Shown: in pieces, positions 16,412 to 25,553 of the stretch
How positions within the stretch are numbered: position 1 is the first letter of the stretch
Layout: every line of letters starts with the position of its first letter
Assembly (NCBI RefSeq): GCF_004799405.1
Contig: NZ_SSMW01000110.1
Location: 29,092 to 93,091 of the forward strand
Direction of reading: 5' to 3'
From: Bradyrhizobium sp.
GTDB lineage: Bacteria; Pseudomonadota; Alphaproteobacteria; Rhizobiales; Xanthobacteraceae
DNA length: 64,000 nt
The notes under the pieces: model-generated
What the model was told of the DNA's origin: nothing
Seen by the model: the letters and a program-made list of their open reading frames with translations, nothing else
Databases searched by the model: none
Program-made: the position numbers and the translations under genes

Positions 16412-17065
16412 TCAGGACACCAGGCGTTTTCGTCTGACGAGGCGGCCACAAACGCCGAGACTGCTGTGTTCAAATTCAAGTTCGGCGCTGAGCCCGTTCG
16501 CCAGCGCCCGCATAAGCTGAAAGCCCAGCCCGCCATCCATGGACGGATCGAAATTCTCCGGGAAACCGATGCCGTCGTCCGTCACTTCCACCAGCAACGA
16601 ACCGTCGTCGCTGGTCTCGCAGCGGATATGGACCTTCGCCGGCAGGCCGGTCGGATGCGCATACTTGCCGGCGTTCGTAAGTAGCTCGGCGGCAATGAGC
16701 CCGGCGTGAAGGGCGTGACGCGGGTCGATATAGCCGTCGCAAGAATTTTCGACTGTCAGGTCCATCCTTCCTTCCGGGCCGAGCGTGCCGATCAGTTCGG
16801 AAATCTCCTGCAGGAAATCGCCAAGGTTTACGCCATTGCCGTTGCCGCTCAGCGCCAGGGACTTGTGGAGCTTCGCCATGACCTCGATACGCACGCTGAC
16901 ATCGTCGAGCAGCATGCAAACCTGTTCGGTCGTAAGGTTTTTGCCGTTCCTGGAAATAGCGTTGCGCTGAAGGCGAAGAACACTGCTCAGGCTGGCCAGG
17001 TTGTTCGCTATCCGATGATCGGCCTCGGCTGGGCCGAGAATCCCCTGTTCGATCGGAATTGACAT
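16412..17065 (-). CDS. HisKA_2-type histidine kinase without sensor domain
   Basis: 217 residues. A DHRIANNLASLSSVLRLQ segment (about residues 17-34) is the HisKA_2/HWE-like phosphoacceptor region (usual form: E-HRVKNNL). A complete HATPase domain follows: N-box ELLTNAGKYAH, G1 DDGIGFPE and G2 GGLGFQLM. There is no membrane or PAS sensor, so it must receive its signal through a partner. Kinases of this class often feed the PhyR-NepR-EcfG general stress response, and the divergent gene has an EcfG-type promoter; a functional link is inferred only. I chose ATG 17065 (MSIPIEQG) over an upstream in-frame ATG. Confidence 0.85.
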   Translation of the reverse strand: MSIPIEQGILGPAEADHRIANNLASLSSVLRLQRNAISRNGKNLTTEQVCMLLDDVSVRIEVMAKLHKSLALSGNGNGVNLGDFLQEISELIGTLGPEGRMDLTVENSCDGYIDPRHALHAGLIAAELLTNAGKYAHPTGLPAKVHIRCETSDDGSLLVEVTDDGIGFPENFDPSMDGGLGFQLMRALANGLSAELEFEHSSLGVCGRLVRRKRLVS

Positions 17066-17216
17066 TTCTAGAGTCCCTTCGAAGGTTAAGGCTGTCCTTC
17101 CGGAAGTCGCAAATAAATAAAATAATAGTAAGTTCAATATGTTAGCTACGTACTAAGCGCCTTTGTGACTCAAGTTGCCAAATCCAAAAAAGGAAACTAA
17201 TGAGTATAAATAGTAA

Positions 17217-17242
17217 GGAACTAATTTTAGGGTTCTGTCGTT
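17217..17242 (+). promoter_or_regulatory. EcfG-type (general stress sigma) promoter
   Basis: GGAAC (17217-17221), a 17-bp spacer, then CGTT (17239-17242). This is an exact match to the alphaproteobacterial EcfG consensus GGAAC-N16/17-CGTT. It lies 29 bp upstream of the small gene at 17272, in an otherwise AT-rich divergent region, so it is well placed to drive it. Confidence 0.75.
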
Positions 17243-17271
17243 GAAGGGGCGAATTTTCAAGGGGAGGTTCG

Positions 17272-17490
17272 ATGGGTGAACTCAGCCGAGGCGAGCGGCT
17301 CCAGATCATGCTCACGCATGACGAGCTGCGGATCGTGGATACCTGGCGTTTTTCAAAGCGAATGCCGAGCCGCGCAGCGGCCATACGGGAGCTGCTTAAA
17401 CGCGGCATGGCTGCCGAGGGATTTTCGGAAGTAGCCGATGGCCAGAAGTCCAAGGACTTCTCGGTTATCTCCGGTAAAGCGTCCGGATAG
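17272..17490 (+). CDS. Small ribbon-helix-helix-like protein under EcfG-type promoter
   Basis: 72 residues, GGGGAGG 6 bases before the ATG. The core ERLQIMLTHDELRIVDTWRF followed by MPSRAAAIRELLKRG has the beta-strand/helix/helix pattern of ribbon-helix-helix proteins (a strand near residues 8-13, helices 16-26 and 32-44). It is a small protein type I recall as widespread in Bradyrhizobium. It may bind DNA, perhaps as a dimer, or act as an antitoxin-like regulator, but no toxin gene is adjacent. Its EcfG-type promoter suggests induction under general stress. It ends 24 bp before the convergent ABC operon. Confidence 0.8.
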   Translation: MGELSRGERLQIMLTHDELRIVDTWRFSKRMPSRAAAIRELLKRGMAAEGFSEVADGQKSKDFSVISGKASG

Positions 17491-17513
17491 TCGCTCCGCC
17501 TCTCGCAGCGCCC

Positions 17514-18485
17514 TCAGCGAAAATGGCAGGCGACCCAATGCCCATCGGAGCTTTGCTTGAGCGCCGGCGTCCGGCTGCTGCATAACGGAAACTGCGCGAT
17601 CGGGCACCTGGTGTGAAAGTGACAACCGGTCGGCGGATGAATGGGACTTGGCATCTCGCCCTGCAACGCGATGCGCCGGCGTTTCACCTTGGGATCCGGA
17701 ATCGGGACCGCCGACAACAGCGCTTCGGTATAGGGGTGCAGCGGCGAGACATAGAGCGCGCGCGCGGGCGCGGTCTCGACGATGCGGCCGAGATACATCA
17801 CCGCAACGCGCCTGCTGATATGCTCGACGACCGACAGATCGTGGGCAATGAACAGATAAGCCAGCCCGAACTTCTGCTGCAGGTCTTCCAGCAGATTGAT
17901 AATCTGGGCCTGAATCGACACATCCAGCGCCGACACCGGTTCATCGCATATGATCAGTTTGGGTTCGACGGCGAGCGCGCGCGCAATACCGACGCGCTGG
18001 CGCTGACCACCGGAGAACTGGTTCGGATAGCGTCCCATATCATCCGCCCGCAGGCCGACGATTTCGAGCAGGTTCACCACACGGTCTTCGAACTGCCGTC
18101 TGGTTTTGGTCAGTTTGTGGATGATCAGGGCCTCGCCGACGATCGCGCCGACACTCATCCGCGGATTGAGCGACGCATAAGGATCCTGGAAGATGATCTG
18201 GATGTCGCGGCGCAGGGCGCGAAGGTCTTTGGCCCCCAACGATCGGACGTTCCTGCCTTCGAAATCGATCTCGCCGGAGGTCGGCTCGATCAGGCGAAGC
18301 ACACAGCGTCCGGTCGTCGATTTGCCGCAGCCGGATTCTCCCACCAGCCCGAGGGTTTCTCCGCGGTCGATGTTAAAATCGACGCCATCGACCGCGTGGA
18401 CGCTACCGGCCTGACCGGAGAACAAGCCGCCCTTGACCGGAAACGCCTTGGTCAGATTGCGGATGCTGAGCAACCGTTCGCTCAT
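17514..18485 (-). CDS. Oligopeptide/dipeptide ABC transporter ATP-binding protein (OppF/DppF-like)
   Basis: 323 residues. Walker [11 protein letters not shown]-loop [15 protein letters not shown], signature [15 protein letters not shown], Walker [13 protein letters not shown], switch region IAHDLSVV. The C-terminal oligopeptide-transporter domain has the characteristic [11 protein letters not shown] cysteine motif, which in relatives binds an iron-sulfur cluster. It is the last gene of a five-gene operon (binding protein, two permeases, two ATPases). Its ATG (18485) overlaps the end of the preceding ATPase gene by 4 bp, indicating translational coupling. A longer in-frame extension upstream is the antisense-like continuation through the neighbouring gene and is not part of it. 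Confidence 0.95.
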   Translation of the reverse strand: MSERLLSIRNLTKAFPVKGGLFSGQAGSVHAVDGVDFNIDRGETLGLVGESGCGKSTTGRCVLRLIEPTSGEIDFEGRNVRSLGAKDLRALRRDIQIIFQDPYASLNPRMSVGAIVGEALIIHKLTKTRRQFEDRVVNLLEIVGLRADDMGRYPNQFSGGQRQRVGIARALAVEPKLIICDEPVSALDVSIQAQIINLLEDLQQKFGLAYLFIAHDLSVVEHISRRVAVMYLGRIVETAPARALYVSPLHPYTEALLSAVPIPDPKVKRRRIALQGEMPSPIHPPTGCHFHTRCPIAQFPLCSSRTPALKQSSDGHWVACHFR

Positions 18486-19522
18486 GATGCGGCCGTGTCT
18501 TCCGCATGGATGCAGGCAACCTGGTGATCGGGTTCGACTTCGCGCAAGGCCGGTTGCGCCCGCCTGCATTCGTCCGTCGCAAGGCTGCAGCGTGCCGCGA
18601 AGCGGCATCCAGCGGGCGGATTCACCAGTCCGGGCACGACGCCGGCGATCGTCTGCAGGCGGGTGTGGTGCAGGGCCGCCAGATCGATGCGCGGGATCGA
18701 GCGGATCAGACCCCGGGTATACGGATGACGGGGATTGGCAAACAACCGTTCGGCCGACGCCTGCTCCACGACCTTGCCCGCATACATCACCACGACACGC
18801 TGCGCGACCTCGGCCACGACGCCCATGGCGTGGGTGATCAGCATGATCGACATGCCGAAGCGGGATTTCATGTCCTGCAGCAGGTCGAGGATCTGCGCCT
18901 GGATCGTGACGTCGAGCGCTGTCGTCGGTTCGTCGGCAATCAGGAGTTTTGGATTGCACGACAGCGCCATCGCGATCATCACGCGCTGCCGCATGCCTCC
19001 GGAAAATTGATGCGGGTAATCGTTGACGCGACGCTTCGGATTCGGGATCTGGACCAGCGCCAGCATGTCGAGGGTTCGCTCCAGCACGGCGCGACGCCCC
19101 AATCCCTCGTGCCGGGCGATCACCTCGCCGATCTGGTCTCCGATGGTGTAGACGGGATTGAGCGAGGTCATCGGTTCCTGGAACACGATCGCGATTTCCC
19201 TGGCCCGAATCCGGTTCATCTCCTGCGCCGGCAGCGGAACCAGGTCGCGGCCTTGCCACAGGATCTGTCCGCCGACGATGCGGCCGGCCGGCGTCGAGAT
19301 CAGCTTGAGGACGGACAGGGCGGTGACCGTCTTGCCGCAGCCGGACTCGCCGACCACGCAGACGGTTTCGCCTCGCCCGACGGTGAGATCGACGCCGTCC
19401 ACCGCCTGCACGATGCCGTCATCGGTCGTGAAGTGCGTCTTGAGCCCCCTGATATCCAGCAGCGGGGCTTCGCCGGGCGGTTTTTCGTCGAGCCCCGTCG
19501 CACGCTCCACATGCAACATCAC
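18482..19522 (-). CDS. Oligopeptide/dipeptide ABC transporter ATP-binding protein (OppD/DppD-like)
   Basis: 346 residues. Walker [11 protein letters not shown]-loop [15 protein letters not shown], signature [15 protein letters not shown], Walker [13 protein letters not shown], switch His in LITHAMGVV (the residue after the switch His is Ala instead of the more usual Asp). C-terminal [11 protein letters not shown] cysteine motif as in OppD. It forms a heterodimeric ATPase with the next gene and powers the two permeases. Its ATG overlaps the end of the permease gene by 4 bp. The first ~20 residues vary, and an internal start cannot be excluded. Confidence 0.95.
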   Translation of the reverse strand: MMLHVERATGLDEKPPGEAPLLDIRGLKTHFTTDDGIVQAVDGVDLTVGRGETVCVVGESGCGKTVTALSVLKLISTPAGRIVGGQILWQGRDLVPLPAQEMNRIRAREIAIVFQEPMTSLNPVYTIGDQIGEVIARHEGLGRRAVLERTLDMLALVQIPNPKRRVNDYPHQFSGGMRQRVMIAMALSCNPKLLIADEPTTALDVTIQAQILDLLQDMKSRFGMSIMLITHAMGVVAEVAQRVVVMYAGKVVEQASAERLFANPRHPYTRGLIRSIPRIDLAALHHTRLQTIAGVVPGLVNPPAGCRFAARCSLATDECRRAQPALREVEPDHQVACIHAEDTAAS

Positions 19523-20466
19523 ATGACCCTTCTGGGATCGAGCGCATCACGCAATCCGTCGCCGATGAAATTGATGGTGAGCACGGTCAGGAAAATCGCG
19601 GCGCCGGCGAACAGCGCCCAGTGCGGCGCAATGTCCAGATAATCCTTGGCGTCGAACAGCAGGCGGCCCCAGGTCGGAATGTCCGGCGGAAAGCCGAGAC
19701 CCAGAAACGAGAGCGTCGATTCCGCGATGATCGCCGCCGCGATGTCGATGGTGCCGGCCACGATGACCGGTCCGAGCGAATTCGGCAGGATGTGCCGGAT
19801 CACCAGCCGCGGCGTCGTGGCGCCGAGCGCGCGGGCCGCCTCGACGAATTCCTTCTCGCGCAGCGACAGGAACTGGGCTCGGACCAGGCGCGCCACCGGC
19901 ATCCAGCGAAAGGCGCCGATCACCAGCACGATCAGGATAAAGATGCCGCCCTCCGGGCCGACCCAGCTCTTGAGGAAATCCCGGAACAGATAGATCACCA
20001 GCAACAGCAGCGGCAATTGCGGCAGCGCCAGGAACAGGTCGGTGATCCACATCAGCGCGGCGTCGACGCTGCCGCGGGAAATGCCCGATATCGCGCCGAT
20101 GACGGTGCCGGCGATCATCGCAACCGCCATCGCCGCGAAGCCGACCGCCAGCGAAATGCGCCCGCCGTACAGCATGCGCGCCAACAGGTCCTGGCCGAGA
20201 TCGTCGGTGCCGAACGGGTGCTGCCAGCTCGGGGAGGCCAGCCGCGCGGTAAAATCGATTTCGTTGATCGGCACGCGCCAGATCAACGGCCCGAGCACAA
20301 CGGCCGACGTCAGCGCCGTCAGAATCACCACGCTGACGACCGCCATGCGATGGCGGCGAAACTTTCGCCACGCCTCGAAGCCGGGCGAGATGCGGCGCGC
20401 GCGACCCTGCAGCGGGAGCGGGACCGCAGCGTCAACGGTAGGAGATGCGTGGGTCAAGCCAGCCAT
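19519..20466 (-). CDS. Peptide-type ABC transporter permease (OppC/DppC-like)
   Basis: 315 residues, inner-membrane permease. A cytoplasmic N-terminus (FEAWRKFRRHRMAVVSVVIL) precedes six membrane helices and the EAA loop EFVEAARALGATTPRLVIRHILPN that contacts the ATPase. The FGTDDLGQDLLARMLYGGRISL segment is typical of OppC proteins. I prefer the ATG at 20466 (MAGLTHAS); an upstream ATG at 20502 is possible. The start overlaps the preceding permease gene by 35 bp, so the two are tightly coupled. Confidence 0.94.
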   Translation of the reverse strand: MAGLTHASPTVDAAVPLPLQGRARRISPGFEAWRKFRRHRMAVVSVVILTALTSAVVLGPLIWRVPINEIDFTARLASPSWQHPFGTDDLGQDLLARMLYGGRISLAVGFAAMAVAMIAGTVIGAISGISRGSVDAALMWITDLFLALPQLPLLLLVIYLFRDFLKSWVGPEGGIFILIVLVIGAFRWMPVARLVRAQFLSLREKEFVEAARALGATTPRLVIRHILPNSLGPVIVAGTIDIAAAIIAESTLSFLGLGFPPDIPTWGRLLFDAKDYLDIAPHWALFAGAAIFLTVLTINFIGDGLRDALDPRRVM

Positions 20467-21391
20467 AGATGATATCGGCCAAGAGGTTGAAGATAACGAC
20501 AAGACAGGCGAACACGAACGTCACCGCCATGATGACGGGCGTATCATTGGCGAGTATCGCGGTGATCAGCAGCGAGCCGATGCCCGGAATGCGGAAAATC
20601 TGCTCGGTGACGATGGCGCCGCCGAACACGGCGGGCATTTGCAGCGCGACCAGCGTCACCACGGGAATCAAGGCGTTGCGGACCACGTGCTTGATCACGA
20701 CCTTGCCTTCGCCAATCCCCTTCGAGCGCGCGGTCGTGACATAGTCCAGGCGGATGACGTCAAGCACCGCGGAGCGCACGTAGCGGGTATAGGATGCGGT
20801 CTGGAACAGGCCGAGGACCGCGACCGGCATGATGGCTTGCTTGAAAGTCTCCCAATACAAGTGCCATCCGGTGGCGGCGATATCGGCGCGATAGACGAAC
20901 GGCAGCCAGCCGAGATTGACGCTGAACACAAGGATCAGCAGCAGCCCGGTGAAGAAGGTCGGCAACGAGAAGCCGACAAAGGCAAGCGCGTTGGCGATCT
21001 GGTCGAAGATCGAATAGGGCCGCATCCCGGCATAGACGCCGACCGGGAGTGCGATCGCCAATGCCAGGATTTGCGACGAGCCGACCACAAACAGCGTGGT
21101 CGGGACGCGCTGCAGGATCAACTGGTCGACGTCGATGCGGCTTGCGAACGAAAAGCCCCAGTCGCCGTGCAGCATCGCGACGAGCCAGCGCAGGTAGCGA
21201 ACGAGAATGGGATCGTCGATCCCGAATTTCACCCGCAGCGCCGCCTGGACCTCGGGTGGAATATTGGCGTTGCTGGCGAGTTCGCCGAACGGATCGCCCG
21301 GCGCCAGCGCCAGCAGCACAAAAAGAATGAGACTGATGCCGAACAGGCTGGGAAGAGCGATGATCAGACGTCTGAGAATGTACTTTCCCAT
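20432..21391 (-). CDS. Peptide-type ABC transporter permease (OppB/DppB-like)
   Basis: 319 residues from ATG 21391 (MGKYILRRLIIALPSLFGIS), the standard OppB opening: a basic start, first helix, then an ALAPGDPFGEL periplasmic loop. It contains the EAA-type loop DYVTTARSKGIGEGKVVIKH and about six helices. It pairs with the OppC-like gene to form the channel of a peptide/nickel-class importer. The frame is open to 21433, but those 14 residues are not conserved. It begins 57 bp after the binding-protein gene. Confidence 0.94.
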   Translation of the reverse strand: MGKYILRRLIIALPSLFGISLILFVLLALAPGDPFGELASNANIPPEVQAALRVKFGIDDPILVRYLRWLVAMLHGDWGFSFASRIDVDQLILQRVPTTLFVVGSSQILALAIALPVGVYAGMRPYSIFDQIANALAFVGFSLPTFFTGLLLILVFSVNLGWLPFVYRADIAATGWHLYWETFKQAIMPVAVLGLFQTASYTRYVRSAVLDVIRLDYVTTARSKGIGEGKVVIKHVVRNALIPVVTLVALQMPAVFGGAIVTEQIFRIPGIGSLLITAILANDTPVIMAVTFVFACLVVIFNLLADIIYGWLDPRISYR

Positions 21392-21448
21392 TGCTCGCTC
21401 TGCCCTCGCCCGTTCAGGTTTTGCGCATCGCAAGTCTCATGCTTGACC

Positions 21449-23239
21449 TCACGCCTCCCGATACCAGCTCGCAAGCTGGTACAAGTCGTTGTCCCAGCCG
21501 CTGAGATGCGCGGTCAGGCTGCCGCTCAGGGCCGTGACCCTTGGCCGGTAGACGACGGGCTGGATATAGTTGTCGCCGACCGCCATGTCGTTGAGCTTGA
21601 TATACATCGCCGCCCGCTTCACCGGGTCGAGCTCGCGTTCGGCCTGATGATAGAGATCGTCGTACTCCTTGTTTTGCCAGCGCGAGACATTGCGCCCCTG
21701 CCACTTGTTGTCCTTGGTCGCCACTTCCCATGATACGCACTGATTCATGAAGAGCTGCGGATCAGGCTGCAGCATGGTGGTGGTGTACATCTGCGCGTCG
21801 CAGTAGAAATGCGGGTAGGTATCGGGGTTGGCGGTGTCGGACGAGAAGAATACCGATCCGACGACCGATTTGAGCTCGATGTCGATGCCCGCCTTCTGGC
21901 ACGCCTGCTTGATGATGGCCTGGGTCTTCTGGCGCGGCGCGTTGATGGAGGTCTGGAATACGAATTTCAGCGCTTTGCCGTCCTTCGCACGAATACCGTC
22001 GGAGCCTTTTTTCCAGCCGGCGGCCTCGAGAACCTGATTGGCCTTCTCGATGTTGAACTCGAATTTGGTATTCTTCGACTGGAAGCGTTCCGGATTGTTC
22101 AGGAAGTTGGCCGTGGCGACAGCGGTGCGGCCGTAGATGAATTTTTCGATCGATCCGCGATCGATCAAAAGGTTGACGGCCTGGCGCACCGCCGGGTCGC
22201 TGAACAGCGGATGTTTGGTTTTGATGCTCGCGCGCTCGCCGTCAACCTCGACCGCCGGATCGGTCACATTGAGCATGATGAATTCGACATTGCCGGTCGG
22301 TACGATGCTGACCTTGCCCTTGCCGCTGCTCTCGAGCTTGGACAGGATTTCGTCTTCCACCTGCATGTTCCACGCGTAATCATATTCGCCGGTCTGCAAC
22401 ACCGCGCGCGCCGCCGACACCGCGTCGCCGCCGCCCTTGACTTCCAGCGTATCGAAATAGGGCCGGTTCGGAACGTGATAGTCGGGATTGAGCCTGGCGC
22501 TGACGGTGTCGCCCGGCTTGAAGTCGACGAACAGGTAAGCCCCAGTGCCCACCGGCTTCAGGTTGGTCGGCGCGTCGCGCGACTTGCCTCCGATATAGTC
22601 CGCAAACAGGTGTTTTGGGATGATCATGCCGGACGCGCCGACAAAGGCGTCGGCCCAGAACGGCGTCGGCTTTGCGAAGATCACGCGAACGGTAAAGTCG
22701 TCGATCTTCTCGACCTTGATATCCTTGTAGCTGGCGACCGTGACGGCTGCAGTTTCGGGCGTTCGCGCATACTCCCACGTGAACACAACATCGTCCGCCG
22801 TGAACGGCGCCCCGTCATGCCATTTGACGCCCTTCTTCAACTTCCAGACCACCGAGAGCCCATCCTCGGGGAGGCTGCCGGTGTCTTTGCTCGGAATCTC
22901 GGCGGCCAGCACCGGAACCAGACTGCCTTCGCTGTCCCATCCCGCCAGCGGCTCGTAAAAGATCCGGGAGCCCTCCTGATCCTTGGTTCCAACGGCAAAA
23001 TGCGGATTGAGCAGGGTCACCGCCTGCCAATACAAAAGTTTAAGGGGCCCGCCGCCGCCGGCCTTGGTCGGCTTGTACGGGATCGGGGTCGCAGCCATCG
23101 CCACCCCGGAATGGCCCAGCATCATGCCGGCCATCGGCGCCGTCAGGCCAAGCGCAATCATCCGCTGGACAAAGGCCCGCCGCGACAATCGGCCGGTCTT
23201 GACATCTGCAATCAGGTTTCGAAGGTCCCGCTCATTCAT
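21449..23239 (-). CDS. Extracellular solute-binding protein, family 5 (peptide/opine type)
   Basis: 596 residues, the periplasmic receptor of the operon. The N-terminus carries a Tat signal, SRRAFVQRM followed by a hydrophobic stretch ending AMAA. Family 5 landmarks are present: an early YEPLAGWDSEGSLVPVLAAEIP segment, then VVWKLKKGVKWHDGAPFTADDVVFTWEY (seen split as VVWKLKKGVKWHDG and FTADDVVFTWEY). It is first in the operon, so it is probably the best expressed. The ligand cannot be deduced; Tat export suggests that it folds before export. No regulator gene is adjacent. Confidence 0.93.
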   Translation of the reverse strand: MNERDLRNLIADVKTGRLSRRAFVQRMIALGLTAPMAGMMLGHSGVAMAATPIPYKPTKAGGGGPLKLLYWQAVTLLNPHFAVGTKDQEGSRIFYEPLAGWDSEGSLVPVLAAEIPSKDTGSLPEDGLSVVWKLKKGVKWHDGAPFTADDVVFTWEYARTPETAAVTVASYKDIKVEKIDDFTVRVIFAKPTPFWADAFVGASGMIIPKHLFADYIGGKSRDAPTNLKPVGTGAYLFVDFKPGDTVSARLNPDYHVPNRPYFDTLEVKGGGDAVSAARAVLQTGEYDYAWNMQVEDEILSKLESSGKGKVSIVPTGNVEFIMLNVTDPAVEVDGERASIKTKHPLFSDPAVRQAVNLLIDRGSIEKFIYGRTAVATANFLNNPERFQSKNTKFEFNIEKANQVLEAAGWKKGSDGIRAKDGKALKFVFQTSINAPRQKTQAIIKQACQKAGIDIELKSVVGSVFFSSDTANPDTYPHFYCDAQMYTTTMLQPDPQLFMNQCVSWEVATKDNKWQGRNVSRWQNKEYDDLYHQAERELDPVKRAAMYIKLNDMAVGDNYIQPVVYRPRVTALSGSLTAHLSGWDNDLYQLASWYREA

Positions 23240-23513
23240 CGGTTCGGCTCCTCGCTGATGCGCAATGGTTGATTCACCTCTCGATGCCCCTGCATCGCAG
23301 AAGCCCGGAGTGGCTGGAAATGGATCAGGTTACGACCACCCTGTCAAAGCAGGATCCGGGCCAACACCGCGTCCGCGGCCGCTTCAGCCAGCCCGCTGGA
23401 TGCTGCTGCTATCCAGGTGATGGACAATAGCGACGGGTTGCTCGGCTTGACCATCGACGGGCGGAGAGATCGCAAGACCTGCGACGCGGCGGGCGTCGAA
23501 GCCTGGCTTCGGA

Positions 23514-23930
23514 TCACGGTTCGCGCTTGGCGCACAGGATCACCACGCTTGGGATCTCGGACTGACCGGAACGCGGATCGCAGGCAGCACCGCTGTCACC
23601 GAGTGTTTTGGGCGCCTGATCCGCCGACCCGGTTTTCGACAGACAGGTCGCGCTCACCATCACCTCGTCGATCCCGCACATCGCTGGCCGCGACACACCT
23701 CCATCGGAGGACGACCTGACAACACGGAATTGGGGTGGCGGCGACACGCCGTTTTCACCGTTTTTTCCGGGAGGACCTTGCGGGCCTTGCGGTCCGGCAG
23801 GCCCATTCGGACCGGCGAGGCCGGGGTCGCCTTTATCGCCTTTGTCGCCCTTGTCGCCCTTCGGTCCGGAACAGCCCGCCACCGACAATGCGACTACCAG
23901 GCTGCAGGCGATCATGAATGACTTTTGCAT
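23514..23930 (-). CDS. Collagen-like lipoprotein
   Basis: 138 residues. A lipoprotein signal peptide with lipobox VAGC (Cys20) is followed directly by about 13 uninterrupted Gly-X-Y triplets (residues 21-60; units such as GPKGDKGDKGDKGDPG and GPQGPQGPPGKNGENG). This is a short collagen-like rod with the charged GDK and GPQ triplets favoured by bacterial collagens. The C-terminal ~75 residues hold four cysteines (PAMCG, SATCLS, GAACDP, VILCAKREP) and probably form a small disulfide-bonded head. It is likely a trimer on the outer surface or in the periplasm. It is separated from the ABC operon by 274 bp with no recognisable gene. Confidence 0.85.
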   Translation of the reverse strand: MQKSFMIACSLVVALSVAGCSGPKGDKGDKGDKGDPGLAGPNGPAGPQGPQGPPGKNGENGVSPPPQFRVVRSSSDGGVSRPAMCGIDEVMVSATCLSKTGSADQAPKTLGDSGAACDPRSGQSEIPSVVILCAKREP

Positions 23931-24188
23931 CTGAAAACCGCATGTGGGTACGGCCTCACCAACGTCAGTGGCAACCGGTTGTTCCCCCAGGGTGGCACAG
24001 GATTAGGCCGTGCCCGCGCCGGAGGTCCGCCTCCGCCGACGGGTGATCGAATAGCGAAGCTCTCTGGGTCTCTCGTTGGCGCCAACCGGGACATGCCGGC
24101 GGCAGGCAACCTGATTGTCGTCTCCGCGCCAAAGCGCTATCCTCACTTGCACGATGAACACCCTGCAAGCGTTAGGAGCCAGAACAAG

Positions 24189-24995
24189 ATGGCGCAACCC
24201 CTGGACCTCGACGCTTACCTTGCGCGCATCAATTACTCCGGCCCCCGCACCGCGACCTACGATACCCTCGCCGCCATCCTGCGCGACCATAACGCCCACA
24301 TCCCCTTCGAAAGCTTCGACGTCCTGCTCGGTCGCCCAATTCGCCTTGACCCCGAAAGTCTGCAAGCCAAGATCGTCACCGCCCGTCGTGGCGGCTATTG
24401 CTTCGAACACGCAAGCCTGATGTATGCCGCACTTGGGGCGATCGGCTTTAACCCCGTGAGACACGCTTCCCGCGTCCTGCTTTTCGAACCGCGCCACGAA
24501 AGTGTGCGCCAGCACATGTTCCTCACGGTCACAACCGGCGGCACTACCTACGTCGTCGATCCTGGCTTCGGCCCCTTCGCCTGCCCCCAACCTATCCCGA
24601 TCGACGGCACTCCAATCCCGACCGGCGCCCCCACGCACCGCCTCGTCCGCGAAGGCAATGATTGGTTCCTCTACGTCGCCCGTGACGGCGAAGAGATCCA
24701 GGGCTGGGTGTCGACCATGGAAGAGGAACATCCCGTCGATTTCGAGATGATGAACCACTACATCGCTACCCATCCGGCCTCCTTCTTCACCCACAACATC
24801 CTCGCCAGCGCCGCAACCAGGGAGGGCCGTGTTAACGTCATGAACCAAGGCGTCCACGTGATCCGCAATGGTGTCGCCGAGGCCACGCAGTTGGAGGATC
24901 GCAAAGCCCTGCGTTCGCTTGTCGCACAGCACTTCGGCTTCGATCTGCCTCAACTCGAGACGATGCGCGTGGATGGCGTGCCTGGCTGGCAGTAA
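24189..24995 (+). CDS. nat: Arylamine N-acetyltransferase
   Basis: 268 residues, the usual NAT length. It transfers acetyl from acetyl-CoA to arylamines or hydrazines through a cysteine intermediate. The catalytic triad is complete: Cys71 (RRGGYCFEH), His109 (VRQHMFL) and Asp124 (VVDPGFG). I chose ATG 24189 because it gives the standard N-terminus (MAQPLDLDAYLARINYSG); the frame is open much further upstream without conservation. It is monocistronic, with an apparently unrelated collagen-like gene divergent from it. The physiological substrate is unknown. Confidence 0.95.
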   Translation: MAQPLDLDAYLARINYSGPRTATYDTLAAILRDHNAHIPFESFDVLLGRPIRLDPESLQAKIVTARRGGYCFEHASLMYAALGAIGFNPVRHASRVLLFEPRHESVRQHMFLTVTTGGTTYVVDPGFGPFACPQPIPIDGTPIPTGAPTHRLVREGNDWFLYVARDGEEIQGWVSTMEEEHPVDFEMMNHYIATHPASFFTHNILASAATREGRVNVMNQGVHVIRNGVAEATQLEDRKALRSLVAQHFGFDLPQLETMRVDGVPGWQ

Positions 24996-25093
24996 AGGCA
25001 AATCGCCATGAAGAACGGCGCGCCCACATTCCACATGGCGTAATTTAAGATCAGGGTGAGCGCCCGTCCTTCGATGAGCAGGGTTGATTTCGA

Positions 25094-25327
25094 ATGCCAA
25101 CCTATTTCCTGCTTTTGATGCTTGCGGTTTTCTGCCTCGGACTTGGCGTTGCGTATATTGCCAGTCCCCGATTTGCCGTCTGGATGGTTACCAAGGATCG
25201 CAGGGGACAGATGTGGGTCCGTATTTTGGGACAGGAGCGGGCCATTTTCGCGATACGTAATATTTTCAGCCTGTTCTTCACCGGAGCTGGAATCGTGCTG
25301 CTCTATTTTTCCTACCAGAATTACTAG
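25094..25327 (+). CDS. Small two-helix membrane protein
   Basis: 77 residues. Two hydrophobic helices (about 4-26 and 55-74) flank a basic loop (MVTKDRRGQMWVRILGQERA). No named family is recognised. Codon usage and GC skew are like the neighbours, and the frame ends cleanly at a TAG with no overlap, supporting a real gene. The Shine-Dalgarno is weak (AGGGTTG about 9 bases upstream). It is predicted to be a cytoplasmic-membrane protein with both ends on the same side. Confidence 0.65.
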   Translation: MPTYFLLLMLAVFCLGLGVAYIASPRFAVWMVTKDRRGQMWVRILGQERAIFAIRNIFSLFFTGAGIVLLYFSYQNY

Positions 25328-25553
25328 CATCGCATTCCGAACCGTGGATCCCCGATCCTTCCCAGGGCAAAGGCTCGCGCCGTCAGGACCGCGTTTGACC
25401 CGGAACGGACCTTCCATCCGGTGAGTACCTTCAGAGGTGAAAGCGGTTCGGTAAAGGGCATATGTTCGTGCAAGAGCGCGATCTTGGTCCTTGCTCAAAC
25501 CTGTTCGAAACGTGAGAATGTTCTTTACCTGTGGTTCGATGGCGAGAGCAGCT

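Noticed and set aside
17514..19259. 581-codon frame fusing the end of one ABC ATPase gene with the next
   Set aside because: The upstream part is out of frame with the OppD-like gene in the same strand and has no conserved motif. The true OppF-like start is ATG 18485.
18482..19522. Ala next to the switch His in the OppD-like ATPase as a defect
   Set aside because: The switch His and all other motifs are intact, and I recall the THAMGVV form in other peptide transporters of this group, so it does not suggest inactivation.
23800..23925. Short tandem repeats GCCCTTGTCGCC resembling a CRISPR or minisatellite
   Set aside because: They are the codons of Gly-X-Y collagen triplets in the lipoprotein gene. 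There are no unique spacers.
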